Shown here: piece by piece, positions 48,391 to 57,551 of the stretch | Position numbering within the stretch: the first letter of the stretch is position 1 | How the letters are laid out: each line of letters begins with the position of its first letter | Source: Microcoleus sp. AS-A8 | GTDB lineage: Bacteria; Cyanobacteriota; Cyanobacteriia; Cyanobacteriales; Coleofasciculaceae | Assembly: GCA_039962225.1 (NCBI GenBank) | Contig: JAMPKV010000026.1 | Location: 18,527 to 82,526, forward strand | DNA: 64,000 nt | Direction of reading: 5' to 3' | The notes under the pieces: generated by a model | Seen by the model: the letters and a program-made list of their open reading frames with translations, nothing else | The model's database searches: none | Told to the model about the DNA's origin: nothing | Translations under genes and position numbers: made by a program

Positions 48391-50184
48391 ATGTTTCGGA
48401 TAGGAAATGCAGCAAACTTTCAGAGTAATCTATCACCGCGAAAGAGCCCATTGAGTAATCCAGCACCGCGAAATATCTCGTTTTTGGTCAAAGGCATGGG
48501 TTATGGAATAGATTTATTACGCAACACTAAGCGTGAATCGGCATCTATAGAAGGAGACAAATTCATAGTAGCCGTGCAGAAAAAACTCCCGGACGAGAGG
48601 AAAATTTCTTTCAACAATTCCGACCGAGAGAAACGAGAGACCGACATAACAAGCACGTTCTCAAAGCCCGACGTTCTGGTAGCTATGGCGGAGGCAAATG
48701 CAGAGAATCCGGTTCGTGAAGCAGGTGGCACAGTTACGGCATCAACCAGAGGGATAATCGCTCATGAGGTGATATGTAGGTTCCCACCGATACAGCTGAC
48801 CGACGAACAAATGGCTCACGTTGAAAAACTAGGACCTGGGATTATGCGCCTATTCTTCCGGTCGATCCAGCCCTCGTTTATCGAAGTGCCCCCTTCTCTT
48901 TGGAATAGAATTAACGATACAGCTGAGAACAGATTGCTTCGCTCATATTTCTCTCTTTCGGATTGGATGGACTACTGGAAGATGAATTCGGAAACAGTTC
49001 AAGAGATACGAAAACTAAATCGATCAAACCTTCAAACAAACAAACCACTTGTTGAACCCTGGTTCTTAGGACCGAACGCTGTAATCCCTCGAGACATTAT
49101 AGACTATCGCTACGGAAACTTTCGGATAGTCGGAGCGACTATGTATACCGGGTATAGCCACGTCTTTGCAGGCTTCGCGATACATCGATGGATACTGGAC
49201 ACGGAAAAAAAGACATTGACCCAAATACAGATTGGTGCAGGTACAAACGCATTTCGTTTGTTGGATATAGCTAACAACTCGATGTTCCCTCATTTGTGGG
49301 GTGTTGGCTGGCAAAAACTAACCGCGATACTCCGAAATCCCGAAAAGCTCCTACAAGGACCTTCTGGAATGATGAACACTGCTCCTTTATCCATCAGCAA
49401 CCGTGCATTACACCAGGAGATACGCGCAGATTGTAATGACCGAATATTGAGCTTAACAGAGTTAATAATAAGGCTGATGAATGCCACATCTGGAGTGCCA
49501 GCGGGTCTCAGAAATATTGGGCGCTCATTGTCTCGCTTTTGGTACGGTGTACCAACAACCGATGGACCAATTGTCCGGGGATCAGATAGAGATATCGATA
49601 CACGTGTGATGGAAAAACTAACAGAAAAAATGGAAAAAGGGCAAGACGACAAACGTCATTTTGAAAAAATACTAAAGGATTCTTTAGGTTCTCCACATGA
49701 ACGCATCTCATTGGCACAACTTAAAGACTTTCATGAAGTTTTAGATGCGAGAGAGGATGGAACAGAGTTTAATTTAACTCCTGAGCAAGTAAAACTTTTA
49801 TTAGGCATCAAACGAAATGAGTCGGCAGTGGAGCTAGCTGTCACGAAAGAGGCCGAGAAAATAAAGGAAGAAGTGATAACAAAGATGATAGGCGAACCTG
49901 AGGATTCTACCGATGATCCGAGGGCAGGCAATGGGAATAACAGGGGGCGAGGGTCGAGCTTGGGCAGGAAGTCGGAAGGAGATGACACAATAGGTACAAC
50001 TGGAGAGCAGAGGCAAAAGGGAGAGGAACCGGGAAGCTCTCATGCTCTTGTCTTAACCAATAGAAAAATGATCGTAGCATCGAACGAAAGGGATAGTACA
50101 AGCTCTGAGACAACAACACAGAATAAGACTGAGTTGAATGATGATCAGCACAAGAAAGGACGTGGAAAGAAAAAAAGAAAATAA
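48391..50184 (+). CDS. Unrecognised protein, third gene of the Tc cluster, candidate cargo
   Basis: The 597-aa protein starts 18 bp behind the TcA-like gene (AGGGGG upstream), so it is probably co-transcribed. I recognise no family. The N-terminal half is mixed alpha/beta (GIIAHEVICRFPPIQLTDEQ, LLRSYFSLSDWMDYWKMN). Aromatic-rich segments lie in the middle (YRYGNFRIVGATMYTGYSHV, SMFPHLWGVGWQKLTAI). From about 420 on it is charged, with coiled-coil-like helices, and the last 90 residues are polar, disordered and end KKGRGKKKRK. It lacks the YD/RHS repeats of TcB/TcC, so it is not a cocoon. Toxin, chaperone and immunity roles all remain open. Confidence 0.75.
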   Translation: MFRIGNAANFQSNLSPRKSPLSNPAPRNISFLVKGMGYGIDLLRNTKRESASIEGDKFIVAVQKKLPDERKISFNNSDREKRETDITSTFSKPDVLVAMAEANAENPVREAGGTVTASTRGIIAHEVICRFPPIQLTDEQMAHVEKLGPGIMRLFFRSIQPSFIEVPPSLWNRINDTAENRLLRSYFSLSDWMDYWKMNSETVQEIRKLNRSNLQTNKPLVEPWFLGPNAVIPRDIIDYRYGNFRIVGATMYTGYSHVFAGFAIHRWILDTEKKTLTQIQIGAGTNAFRLLDIANNSMFPHLWGVGWQKLTAILRNPEKLLQGPSGMMNTAPLSISNRALHQEIRADCNDRILSLTELIIRLMNATSGVPAGLRNIGRSLSRFWYGVPTTDGPIVRGSDRDIDTRVMEKLTEKMEKGQDDKRHFEKILKDSLGSPHERISLAQLKDFHEVLDAREDGTEFNLTPEQVKLLLGIKRNESAVELAVTKEAEKIKEEVITKMIGEPEDSTDDPRAGNGNNRGRGSSLGRKSEGDDTIGTTGEQRQKGEEPGSSHALVLTNRKMIVASNERDSTSSETTTQNKTELNDDQHKKGRGKKKRK

Positions 50185-50296
50185 GCCTCAATGTAAACCT
50201 CATCCGCACCCTGCTCCCTAAGTTGAGATGCTGGGGAAAAATGGATAAGGGAGACACTTCTGTTACTTGGTCATGGAGTTGAAATTAAGGAGTTAT

Positions 50297-50750
50297 AAGC
50301 ACCCTGATATTGCTGGCTCAAACCTTAAAAAAATACCCTGGCGACCTATAAAATTTGGAAGCAAACACTCCAGCGATCGCAGTAAACGCAAAATCAACTC
50401 ACGCCAGCGCAGCAGCAATGAGGGCGATCGCACTTCTCTGCGATCGCCCCTGAGAAAATGCAAAGAAAAAGATGATGGAGCGTCATTGAGCGATCGCCCC
50501 CTTCTTTCTAAAGAAAAATATCGCTTTTCTGTCAACCGATAAACATCCTGCTATTGCTGGCTCAACTCTTGAAAATACCCTGATGACCTATGGAATCTAG
50601 AAGAAGACTCAGCAATAGCAGAAGCCACACAAGCAATTCTCGCAAAAATCTTCGTGGTTCCAGCGATCGCAATTCTCGTCGCGATTCCCTAAGCAACAGC
50701 AAAGGTAAGGATAAAAACGATGAGTCCATAGAGAGCGATCGCCTCATGAT
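50297..50750. repeat. Two diverged tandem copies of a 200-240 bp element
   Basis: Copy A starts near 50297 (CACCCTGATATTGCTGGCTC) and copy B near 50543 (CATCCTGCTATTGCTGGCTC). Both continue with AAAATACCCTG, a G-ACCTAT block, an AGAAG/GGAAG motif, Ser/Arg-type codons and several HIP1 sites. On the plus strand copy A encodes a doubtful 91-codon frame (50267-50542); copy B has a stop early. The conserved starts read KHPxIAGSxL in both, so it may derive from a coding repeat. Noncoding status is likely now. Confidence 0.5.
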
Positions 50751-50988
50751 CCTCTTATTTTAATATTCAAATGTAAGCAGAGTTGCCAGTTCTCTTTAAC
50801 ACAGGGGAGAATTATAATTAGGTTCACTGGTGCGATCAACGCTTCGCGATCGCACCCCCTTCAACGTCTAAGTTTAATATTAAACTTAGACATTTGTTGT
50901 CATTGCCCTTAACATAGGGGAGAATTATATTTTTGGATCACTTTGAAGGCGATCTGCGCTTCGCAGCAGCGCTTCGCTATCGCACCCC
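50735..50988. repeat. Dispersed 250-bp repeat, copy 2
   Basis: This matches 27625-27875 (see that entry). Here the central 26-bp palindrome is perfect: GTCTAAGTTTAAT (50866-50878) followed by ATTAAACTTAGAC (50879-50891). It lies directly downstream of the 236-aa gene on the minus strand, so it may hold the 3' end of that transcript. Confidence 0.75.
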
Positions 50989-51058
50989 AAACTCCCCCCC
51001 AGCGTGTAAACACCACTTGCGTGATGTTAACGGGTTTGGTTTGACGGGGGGCGATCGC

Positions 51059-51769
51059 TCAAATTTCCAGTTCCTCTAATCTTTCCGTCGCACTCAAAAA
51101 TTGCTCAATGATCGCCTCGTTATCGCCCCCCACTGATGGATCGATTATCACATATCCATCTGCGTGCAAGCGATCAATCGCCAACTGGCGATCGCCCACC
51201 ACTTCTCTCATTAATTCCAGCGCCACCTTGTAAAAGAGCGCAATATCCCGCAACTGCCAATTAGAGGGTGCTAAAGTGATTTCCTGCTCTATCTGCTCTC
51301 CCTCAAATCGCGATGTTACTCTACGCTTTACCGTCTTTTTAATGTGAGGATGCTTCAACATCACCTCGGCTCTTTGGATCATTTCGTCAACGCCGTCTAA
51401 CAACCGCAACCGGTTGTTATTCCATCGATCTATGATCACCTTCTCGCGATCGCACGCCAACTTCCGTTTGTATGCCTCGCAGATTGGAAACCAATCTTTT
51501 AGTCGCTTCTGCCACTGATGTTTGTTTGACCAAGTAAATAAAGTATTTAGCTTCAAGGTGGGCGGCGGTGCGATCGCGGTGTCATAGGATTCGCTAATTA
51601 AATCCGAGACTTCCTTATATCGATCCAACAAGCGTCGAACGCTTAATCCTGAAAAGGCTGTGTCCGCAAAAGCTTGATAAGCTTTTGCCGACTCCCCAGG
51701 AAGCTGTGGGCAGATCTTCCTAAGTAAATCCCAAAATTCCTCTTGTTCGGTTGTTTGTTGCGCGGCCAT
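51059..51769 (-). CDS. Hypothetical protein next to the DUF3987 gene, 236 aa
   Basis: The protein is soluble, helical and basic-aromatic, with LFTWSNKHQWQKRLKDWFPI near residue 76, SGLSVRRLLDRYKEVSDLI near 40, and an acidic C terminus. No catalytic motif is visible. The segment WSNKHQWQKRLKDW recalls phage terminase small-subunit-like helix-turn-helix proteins, which suggests DNA binding, but this is weak. It lies 116 bp downstream of the large replication gene on the same strand. It has no counterpart beside the truncated paralogue at 28 kb. Confidence 0.6.
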   Translation of the reverse strand: MAAQQTTEQEEFWDLLRKICPQLPGESAKAYQAFADTAFSGLSVRRLLDRYKEVSDLISESYDTAIAPPPTLKLNTLFTWSNKHQWQKRLKDWFPICEAYKRKLACDREKVIIDRWNNNRLRLLDGVDEMIQRAEVMLKHPHIKKTVKRRVTSRFEGEQIEQEITLAPSNWQLRDIALFYKVALELMREVVGDRQLAIDRLHADGYVIIDPSVGGDNEAIIEQFLSATERLEELEI

Positions 51770-51885
51770 TTTCTAAGATTAGCGATTTTTGCTGGAGGAG
51801 TGCTAGAGCGCCGCTGGAGGACTGCATGGAATAGCTCCTTTCTCAAGTGCCCTCCCTTTCTCAAGGGGGGCACTCCTGAACAGTA

Positions 51886-54800
51886 TCAATCGGGCTGCGC
51901 CTCAAGGTACTGGAGGAAATGGCGTAATTGTTCGTTGCTGAGTAGGTGCCGCGATCGCAGACCATACACCTTGGTTAAATAATCGCGCCCCTGCTGCTCA
52001 TCCCACCCTAACCGCTTGAGTTCTAGGTCGGTGTCGGTGATTAATTGCTTGTACTCTGCTTCAGCGGGGTCGGTGTGGTCAGCGGCGTGTGCTCCCGCTA
52101 CTGGTTCGGGAGCAGCGGGAGCGGGAGAAGGTGCGATGCCTTCGGCGGTTCGCGTAGCGACCATCGCCTCCTCTTGTGCCATCGTGACCGCTGCTGGTTC
52201 GGGAGCAGCGAGAGAAGGTGCGATCGCGCTAGACGCAGGAGAAATCGCTTCCTCCATCAATAAAACGTCTAAATTAGACGATTTATTAGACGGATTGTCT
52301 AACGCTGTAACCTGCTCTAGCTGAGTGTTATGAGCAAAATTAGACGAATTAGACAACTCATCTAAAATTAAGTCTTTTTCTACGCCAGTATTTGCAGTTA
52401 CGAGTGCACCTATGGTTTGAACGTCCATAGTCCTTTTTGCCATTTCGTCTAACTTAGACAAGCTGTCTAAAACTGATTCTTTTTCTAAGCCAGTATCTGG
52501 TGTTGCCTCTACAAACTCTATGGCTTGAACATCCATAGAGTTTGTAGAGTTTTTTGGGAAATCGTCTAAATTGTCTAATTTGTCTAATTTCTCCTGAACC
52601 TCTTGTTTTACAAGGGGTTGGCTGTTAGACGATTTGTCTAATTCTTGTCTAAATTCGTCTAATTGTTGTTTAGGGGGAGGATCATTGGGTAAAAAGGCCC
52701 GGAACTGAAGCGATCGCCCTGACCCCCTTACCTCACCTTTGCCCATCACCACCAATTCGGTGAACCACTCCCGCACAGTTTCAGGATTTGGACGATGTTT
52801 TTTGGTGATTGCCAAGTAAACGTCACTGGCTTTTAGCCACCCCTCAGTTTTTGATTTACGACACTTCAGGCTCATCTCGATTACCTTAGCCAGATGAGGT
52901 GCCAGTGCATCTGAATCACTGAATTCGGTGTACAGAGCTTTGACTTGCATGGCGTAGTAGTTGGTGAGCGCGATCGCACATCGCATCGTATCTGCCCCAA
53001 TCTCCTGAGTTGGAACGTCGCCATTAGCGAGGGAATTGATGACGTGAAGATTCAGGGCTAATCGCCCTACGCGGCCTTCGCACTTACCCCAGACCGCTTG
53101 CATACCCAATAGCGGGTCGTTGACGCGGTTTTGCTGATAGCGAGCATATGCGCTCTGGAAAATCTTAAATGCCTCAGGAGTTAAGGTGTACTCCACAGTC
53201 GGCAGCGCTCGGATTTTCCGGTAGACGTCAACCAATAACTCTGTTAGATCGATTCGTCCACCATCAGCGTGTAGTGTGCCAGCAACCGCAGGCTGATGGA
53301 CAAAAATAAACCTAGCCCAACTACCATCGCTATCTTCGCAATTTTGCAGCAACGACTGCATAACTTTTGGCTGGATTCCCCCCAGGATAGAAAGTAAAAT
53401 GGTGTCAAATTCTGATTTCACGCCATCTGCTCTCAGTGTTAAATGATTGCTGCCGTCATAATAAGAGAGTAGGTCTTGGCGATCGCTGCCCCTCCCCTGC
53501 CGATATTGATTTTGGCTGTTGATGATTGATACCAGTTCGTCGGCAAGGTAGAGTAGCCCCTGATCGGGCTGTCGCGGCACCTGGTAATCTAAGCCTTCCC
53601 CATTGGTTTTCGTGAAGTAGTGAACAGCTCTTTCCGGTGCCACTGGGGGGTCTGTATCTTTTTTTTCTTCTTTCGAGAGTTCCTCCCATTCCTGCATTTT
53701 CCGATGGTAATTACAAAGCTTGCGCTTGTAATTCTCCCGTTCTTCGGCGTCTAACACCTTGAGAGGTTTTACTGCGATCGCTTTGAGTACAGGCGATTTC
53801 TTCTGAGAGGATGGGGCTATTATCCCCCCATAAAGACCTGCTGGTTGATCAAAATCGTCTTCTTTACATAACCAGATCCGAGTTTTTGGGTTATGGAGAC
53901 TCGACGCTGTTATCAAGAGCGCTGTCAAGTAAACTTCCGGTTTCAGACTTAACCTAGAAGCTATATGTTTCAATGGTTTGGCTAGGTTGGGGTGCAAGAA
54001 ATCGTGCAAGTCTAAGGATGCATTACTGGCATCCAATAAGGATTCGAGCTGTTCGCGGTTGTTATCTCTAAGCTCAATCCGTTCGATATCCTGCAACTTT
54101 TGGTAGTACAACTTGTAGAGTTGTTCAATCCGCCAGGGGGTGCGGTGACTTATCCCGTTCAGGACTGTATTAAGTTCACCGCCACTTAGACCTTTTTCTA
54201 TGATTTCATCAACCAAAATTTTTACTTGGCTTTCAGTGAGTTCCTGAATGCTAGGCAATTGGATGATTTTATTGTCGCCATTACCTCCATCTCCGCCGCT
54301 CCCACCGGAGCTGCCGCGACGATTGCCGCCACCAAAACCAATGCCACTGCTGTACCCACGCCCCGATTTTTGCTCCTGATTCTTCAACCAAGCTTTTGCA
54401 CAATTCTCTAAGGCGTCATCGCTGAGTGAAGAGGTTGGATTGTCTTTTTGTGCGGTCTTCCAAATAGTGTCAGCTTCACTAGTGGAGAGTGATGGGGTGC
54501 AGCGGTAGCAATAATCGTGAAATAAGTGACGCGGGTCATCACTAAAGCGGATACCTAGATATTTTAATCGTTCAGCTGTGCCGAGGAGGTTACGGGCTAG
54601 TTTTGCTCCACTGTCGTTGCGTGACCCCTGCCCAGCGCCCTGGTCGATCAGCGCTCGGTCATCTTTGGTCAGAAACTGATAGAGTGGTACATCGCCAGAA
54701 ATTGGAGGCTGGTAATCGATAGTCGGTTGCTCTGGCTGTTGACGGCGGGGGATTGCGGCTCTCAACTCGTCATAGGTGTAAACCTTCTCTGAGTGGTGGA

Positions 54801-55350
54801 TAATATCGCACGGCATCGGCTCATAACCTGGTTTGAGGTGCCAGCAGCCAGCCAGCCTCAATACCCTAGAGGGGTTTTTAAGTTTTTGGTCTGATTGCGT
54901 GTATACCAGCAAGTCTTGTTGCAATTCGATCCACTGATCTTTTGTTAGGTCAGCTCTCCAGTAGTTATGAACTGATTTGCGAGTGCCGATCTGCATAGTC
55001 GGCTCTAGTAGGTTCAGGCTCTGCCATGCAAAAATCTGATTTTCAATTGGGCGATCATCCCACTCACAGAATACAGCACGACCAACTTTGACCTCGCTGT
55101 CTTTGTGACCGCCGCCGTTGATAACGAAGTAAACTCCGTAACCGTCATTTTGGTATCGCTCAACTTCTTCCCAGTTCAACTTATCGGTTTTTCTGGCTGC
55201 TGCTGGGGTGCCGTATCTTGGATCGGTATCCGGGACGAAGAACCGCATATACACGTTTTCTCCGGGCTGATAACCCAAAAGCCTTAGCTGGGTTGTCGCT
55301 TGGTTGCGATCGATAGTCAGGGCAGTTGTTTTGATCGGAGTGTGTACCAT
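51886..55350 (-). CDS. DUF3987 primase-helicase-like plasmid replication protein
   Basis: The 1154-aa protein has a GGAGGG site before the ATG. Residues about 35-200 look like a primase-polymerase domain (GYGVYFVINGGGHKDSEVKV, AVFCEWDD, TRKSVHNYWRADL). A glycine-rich linker lies near 330-355. A DUF3987 helicase-like core spans about 440-830, with GGIIAPSSQKKSPVLKAI at the Walker A position and LLYLADELVSIINSQ at Walker B. The C-terminal third is a Leu-Asp-rich, probably coiled and flexible region (QLDEFRQELDKSSNS, EKLDKLDNLDDF). Such proteins initiate or prime replication of cyanobacterial plasmids and integrative elements. A decayed partial paralogue sits at 27999-29197. Confidence 0.8.
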   Translation of the reverse strand: MVHTPIKTTALTIDRNQATTQLRLLGYQPGENVYMRFFVPDTDPRYGTPAAARKTDKLNWEEVERYQNDGYGVYFVINGGGHKDSEVKVGRAVFCEWDDRPIENQIFAWQSLNLLEPTMQIGTRKSVHNYWRADLTKDQWIELQQDLLVYTQSDQKLKNPSRVLRLAGCWHLKPGYEPMPCDIIHHSEKVYTYDELRAAIPRRQQPEQPTIDYQPPISGDVPLYQFLTKDDRALIDQGAGQGSRNDSGAKLARNLLGTAERLKYLGIRFSDDPRHLFHDYCYRCTPSLSTSEADTIWKTAQKDNPTSSLSDDALENCAKAWLKNQEQKSGRGYSSGIGFGGGNRRGSSGGSGGDGGNGDNKIIQLPSIQELTESQVKILVDEIIEKGLSGGELNTVLNGISHRTPWRIEQLYKLYYQKLQDIERIELRDNNREQLESLLDASNASLDLHDFLHPNLAKPLKHIASRLSLKPEVYLTALLITASSLHNPKTRIWLCKEDDFDQPAGLYGGIIAPSSQKKSPVLKAIAVKPLKVLDAEERENYKRKLCNYHRKMQEWEELSKEEKKDTDPPVAPERAVHYFTKTNGEGLDYQVPRQPDQGLLYLADELVSIINSQNQYRQGRGSDRQDLLSYYDGSNHLTLRADGVKSEFDTILLSILGGIQPKVMQSLLQNCEDSDGSWARFIFVHQPAVAGTLHADGGRIDLTELLVDVYRKIRALPTVEYTLTPEAFKIFQSAYARYQQNRVNDPLLGMQAVWGKCEGRVGRLALNLHVINSLANGDVPTQEIGADTMRCAIALTNYYAMQVKALYTEFSDSDALAPHLAKVIEMSLKCRKSKTEGWLKASDVYLAITKKHRPNPETVREWFTELVVMGKGEVRGSGRSLQFRAFLPNDPPPKQQLDEFRQELDKSSNSQPLVKQEVQEKLDKLDNLDDFPKNSTNSMDVQAIEFVEATPDTGLEKESVLDSLSKLDEMAKRTMDVQTIGALVTANTGVEKDLILDELSNSSNFAHNTQLEQVTALDNPSNKSSNLDVLLMEEAISPASSAIAPSLAAPEPAAVTMAQEEAMVATRTAEGIAPSPAPAAPEPVAGAHAADHTDPAEAEYKQLITDTDLELKRLGWDEQQGRDYLTKVYGLRSRHLLSNEQLRHFLQYLEAQPD

Positions 55351-55395
55351 TACTGCTGCCCTCCGTTGACCATTGACTCGTTACCTGAGGAGAGG

Positions 55396-55506
55396 GTGAC
55401 AAAAAAGACTCTAGAATTAGCGCTGCAAGGGTTTGAGCGGTCTATCGCTGCAATGGGGCGATTGCTACTTGAGGTAAAAGAGGTAAAATTAGACATAAAT
55501 CAGTGA
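55396..55506 (+). CDS. Small ORF, 36 aa
   Basis: A GTG at 55396 directly follows GAGGAGAG and opens MTKKTLELALQGFERSIAAM and ends EVKEVKLDINQ. It reads as one amphipathic helix. It is divergent from the DUF3987 gene, 45 bp away. It could be a short regulatory or structural peptide or the start of a lost gene; only the ribosome site and helical composition support it. Confidence 0.4.
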   Translation: MTKKTLELALQGFERSIAAMGRLLLEVKEVKLDINQ

Positions 55507-55709
55507 TCTCCTTTTCGGAGTTAAGTGTCCCTGCGGTAGTTTGCTGGTCAGTAACCGCAGGTGGTTTACAAGAAAAGACTCATTCCCCTTTAGGCTGCTG
55601 TCGTGCTGTCAACACGGCTTTTTGCCTATTAGGGGAGAAATTGAGTTGTACGAAAACTAGCGGCGTTAGCGTAGGCTGGAAACTTTTTGACTAACGTCTG
55701 CTACCAAAC

Positions 55710-55910
55710 TTAAGCGACCTCCTTTGATTCGTAGTCAGAGGAGGTCGCTGCATTTTGCTGAAATTCGGCGATCGCCAGTTTTCTGATCGCGATCGCGACC
55801 ACGTTCGACAAGGTGCTTACGCCGAGATGCTCCCGTAGTCGAGCCAGATCCTTGCCTACCGCATCTGGCACCAATGCCTTGATTAATCTCTCGTTGTTTT
55901 TTAGTGACAT
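55710..55910 (-). CDS. Small ribbon-helix-helix-like DNA-binding protein
   Basis: The ATG at 55910 has GGGAGGACAG in front, so I prefer it to the ATG at 56000. The 66-aa product is MSLKNNERLIKALVPDAVGK followed by ARLREHLGVSTLSNVVAIAI RKLAIAEF. The pattern of a strand (LIKALVP) followed by two helices fits ribbon-helix-helix plasmid repressors or partition regulators. It may regulate the neighbouring replication gene. Confidence 0.6.
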   Translation of the reverse strand: MSLKNNERLIKALVPDAVGKDLARLREHLGVSTLSNVVAIAIRKLAIAEFQQNAATSSDYESKEVA

Positions 55911-56323
55911 CTGTCCTCCCGAAAAAAACGCTACAACCTTTACTGGAGCGATCGCCTGGGTGATCGTATAAATATTGTAATGTGAACACATAAGATACAT
56001 TGCAAGCGATCGCCTGTACTAATCGAATATTGCAACCATGCATGTGTGCAATGAAAGTGCGAACTTGTTACTGTGCAGGCATTTTGAGCAAATATTAAGT
56101 TTTGTTGATCTTGGGGCTTGCCTATGGAGCGATCGCGAAAACAAAACCCCTTATGGCTAAGGAAAATGTTCCGTGTCTTTTAGCTCGTCTAGTCGATTAA
56201 CGAGGGCTAGGATTTCCAAAGCTAAAATCGTTACGCGCCCCCAGTGCCCTCGTTTGCAAGCCTCTACGGTATGACGGCATTTATGTCTGAGTAGGCGTAA
56301 TTGGGGATTTGTTTGACCCGTGT
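55911..56323. other. Gene-free stretch
   Basis: No ORF with support and no strong terminator. It contains two HIP1-like GCGATCGC sites and holds the promoter of the ribbon-helix-helix gene. Short minus-strand frames here are shadows. Confidence 0.35.
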
Positions 56324-57031
56324 TCATTGACGTACCCTAAGTAATTCTTTCTGGTTAGCTGGTACGGCGTGTTGAATCTCACAGTACCGAACGCTAACGC
56401 CAGACCCCTGGAAGTCTTCGAGGAGCCAATAGTTCGACACAAAAATAAACGGTACCCGTCTCCAAGAACGTCCTTCCTCATCGGTTACCCAGCGTAGGCC
56501 GGGGTACTCGTATTCCACCAGTCGCTTATCTTTACGCAACCGGGAGTCAAGGGTAACGAGTACGTCGTCTTCCCATAGGGCTACGCAGTCCTTCCCAATC
56601 ATGTCCTCTGGGGCTTTGTTGTTAGCCTTGAGGGCGAAGGGGTTGGCGTAAAGAATAGTGTGGTCGTAGTGGCGGGTGAGGTAAACGGCTTTCTCCTGTT
56701 CGTCAGCCTCCTTGCGGGAAACGTTTAACTCTGGAACTAGGACATCGGGGGGATTTAGCCCCAACATCTCTGGGATTACTTGACGCGGGTTGGGGTTACC
56801 TGATGGGGTTGACGCCATTGCTAGCCAGCTTTCGATTACGTAAGGCTCCTTACACCCGTCTAGGTAAATGAGGACTAACTCTCTACCCGCATCGATCGCC
56901 CATTTGGCTAAGTCAACGCCCAGTTTAATCAACGCTTCCACCACTAAGGGGGTACGGGTCTTTAGGATGACCTCGTTGGAGGTAAATTCCCGTTCGCACA
57001 AGCGTAAGTAAAAATCAAGTGTTGCACCCAT
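56324..57031 (-). CDS. PAS-like sensory/hypothetical protein, 235 aa
   Basis: The C-terminal part reads like a PAS fold: YDHTILYANPFALKANNKAP, then EDMIGKDCVALW, DSRLRKDKRLVEYEYPGLRW and WRRVPFIFVSNYWLLEDFQG. The N-terminal part (residues 1-120) is unassigned and includes LVVEALIKLGVDLAKWAIDA. It overlaps the upstream 178-aa gene by 17 bp, so the two are translationally linked. No output domain is visible, so it may act by protein contact. Its ligand is unknown. Confidence 0.6.
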   Translation of the reverse strand: MGATLDFYLRLCEREFTSNEVILKTRTPLVVEALIKLGVDLAKWAIDAGRELVLIYLDGCKEPYVIESWLAMASTPSGNPNPRQVIPEMLGLNPPDVLVPELNVSRKEADEQEKAVYLTRHYDHTILYANPFALKANNKAPEDMIGKDCVALWEDDVLVTLDSRLRKDKRLVEYEYPGLRWVTDEEGRSWRRVPFIFVSNYWLLEDFQGSGVSVRYCEIQHAVPANQKELLRVRQ

Positions 57032-57551
57032 TGGTTATCTGGTTAGGTAGTTGGTCACGTAGCTCACTTGGCTTCAGTTTGAATACTCGCGCTAACTTAA
57101 TGAGTTCGTCGTAGTAAATATCCCCTCCTTCTTGGATCACGGTTATTCGTTCTGGCGGGATGCCTGCCTTATCCCCCAAAACCTGTGGGTCAGCTGCGTT
57201 AATTTCCTCCTCTATCGTTATCAGGTCGGGTTCGGGTTCGGGCTTACCCAGCAATAACGTTAAGGATGCCCATACGAGACGGATAAGCTGAGGTTTGGAT
57301 AGCCGAGGAAGCGCTTTAATGATTGCCTTTATATTTGGCGTCGCTTCTACGGTTGCGTTTTCCCCATCAACAGAAACGCCTCGACCCCAACGTTCAAGAA
57401 TTTCGCTTAACGAAAACCCAGTGCGATCGGAGCGTTCCTTGGCTAGTTGTTTCCCCGTCTCCGTTAAAGCGACGGTAATTTTCCCAGTCTTAGGTTCGCC
57501 CCACTCGGATTCAGGTTGCCCTTTTTGCGATCGGATTCCACGTTTTCCCAT
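57015..57551 (-). CDS. Helix-turn-helix-containing hypothetical regulator, 178 aa
   Basis: The N-terminal 60 residues read as a ribbon-helix-helix-like segment (TGKITVALTETGKQLAKERS DRTGFSLSEILERW). The C-terminal 70 residues resemble a Cro/XRE-type fold (LGDKAGIPPERITVIQEGGD and YYDELIKLARVFKLKPSELR). Both suggest DNA binding. It heads the two-gene minus-strand operon and is divergent from the plus-strand plasmid operon, a typical position for a repressor of that region. Confidence 0.65.
   Translation of the reverse strand: MGKRGIRSQKGQPESEWGEPKTGKITVALTETGKQLAKERSDRTGFSLSEILERWGRGVSVDGENATVEATPNIKAIIKALPRLSKPQLIRLVWASLTLLLGKPEPEPDLITIEEEINAADPQVLGDKAGIPPERITVIQEGGDIYYDELIKLARVFKLKPSELRDQLPNQITNGCNT

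Noticed and set aside
48391..50184. Third toxin-cluster gene as a TcB/TcC RHS cocoon
   Set aside because: It is far too short and contains no YD/RHS repeats or the aspartyl autoprotease motif of TcC.
52045..52324. Plus-strand frames antisense to the end of the DUF3987 gene
   Set aside because: They arise from the repeated Ala/Pro- and Leu-Asp-coding sequence on the minus strand.
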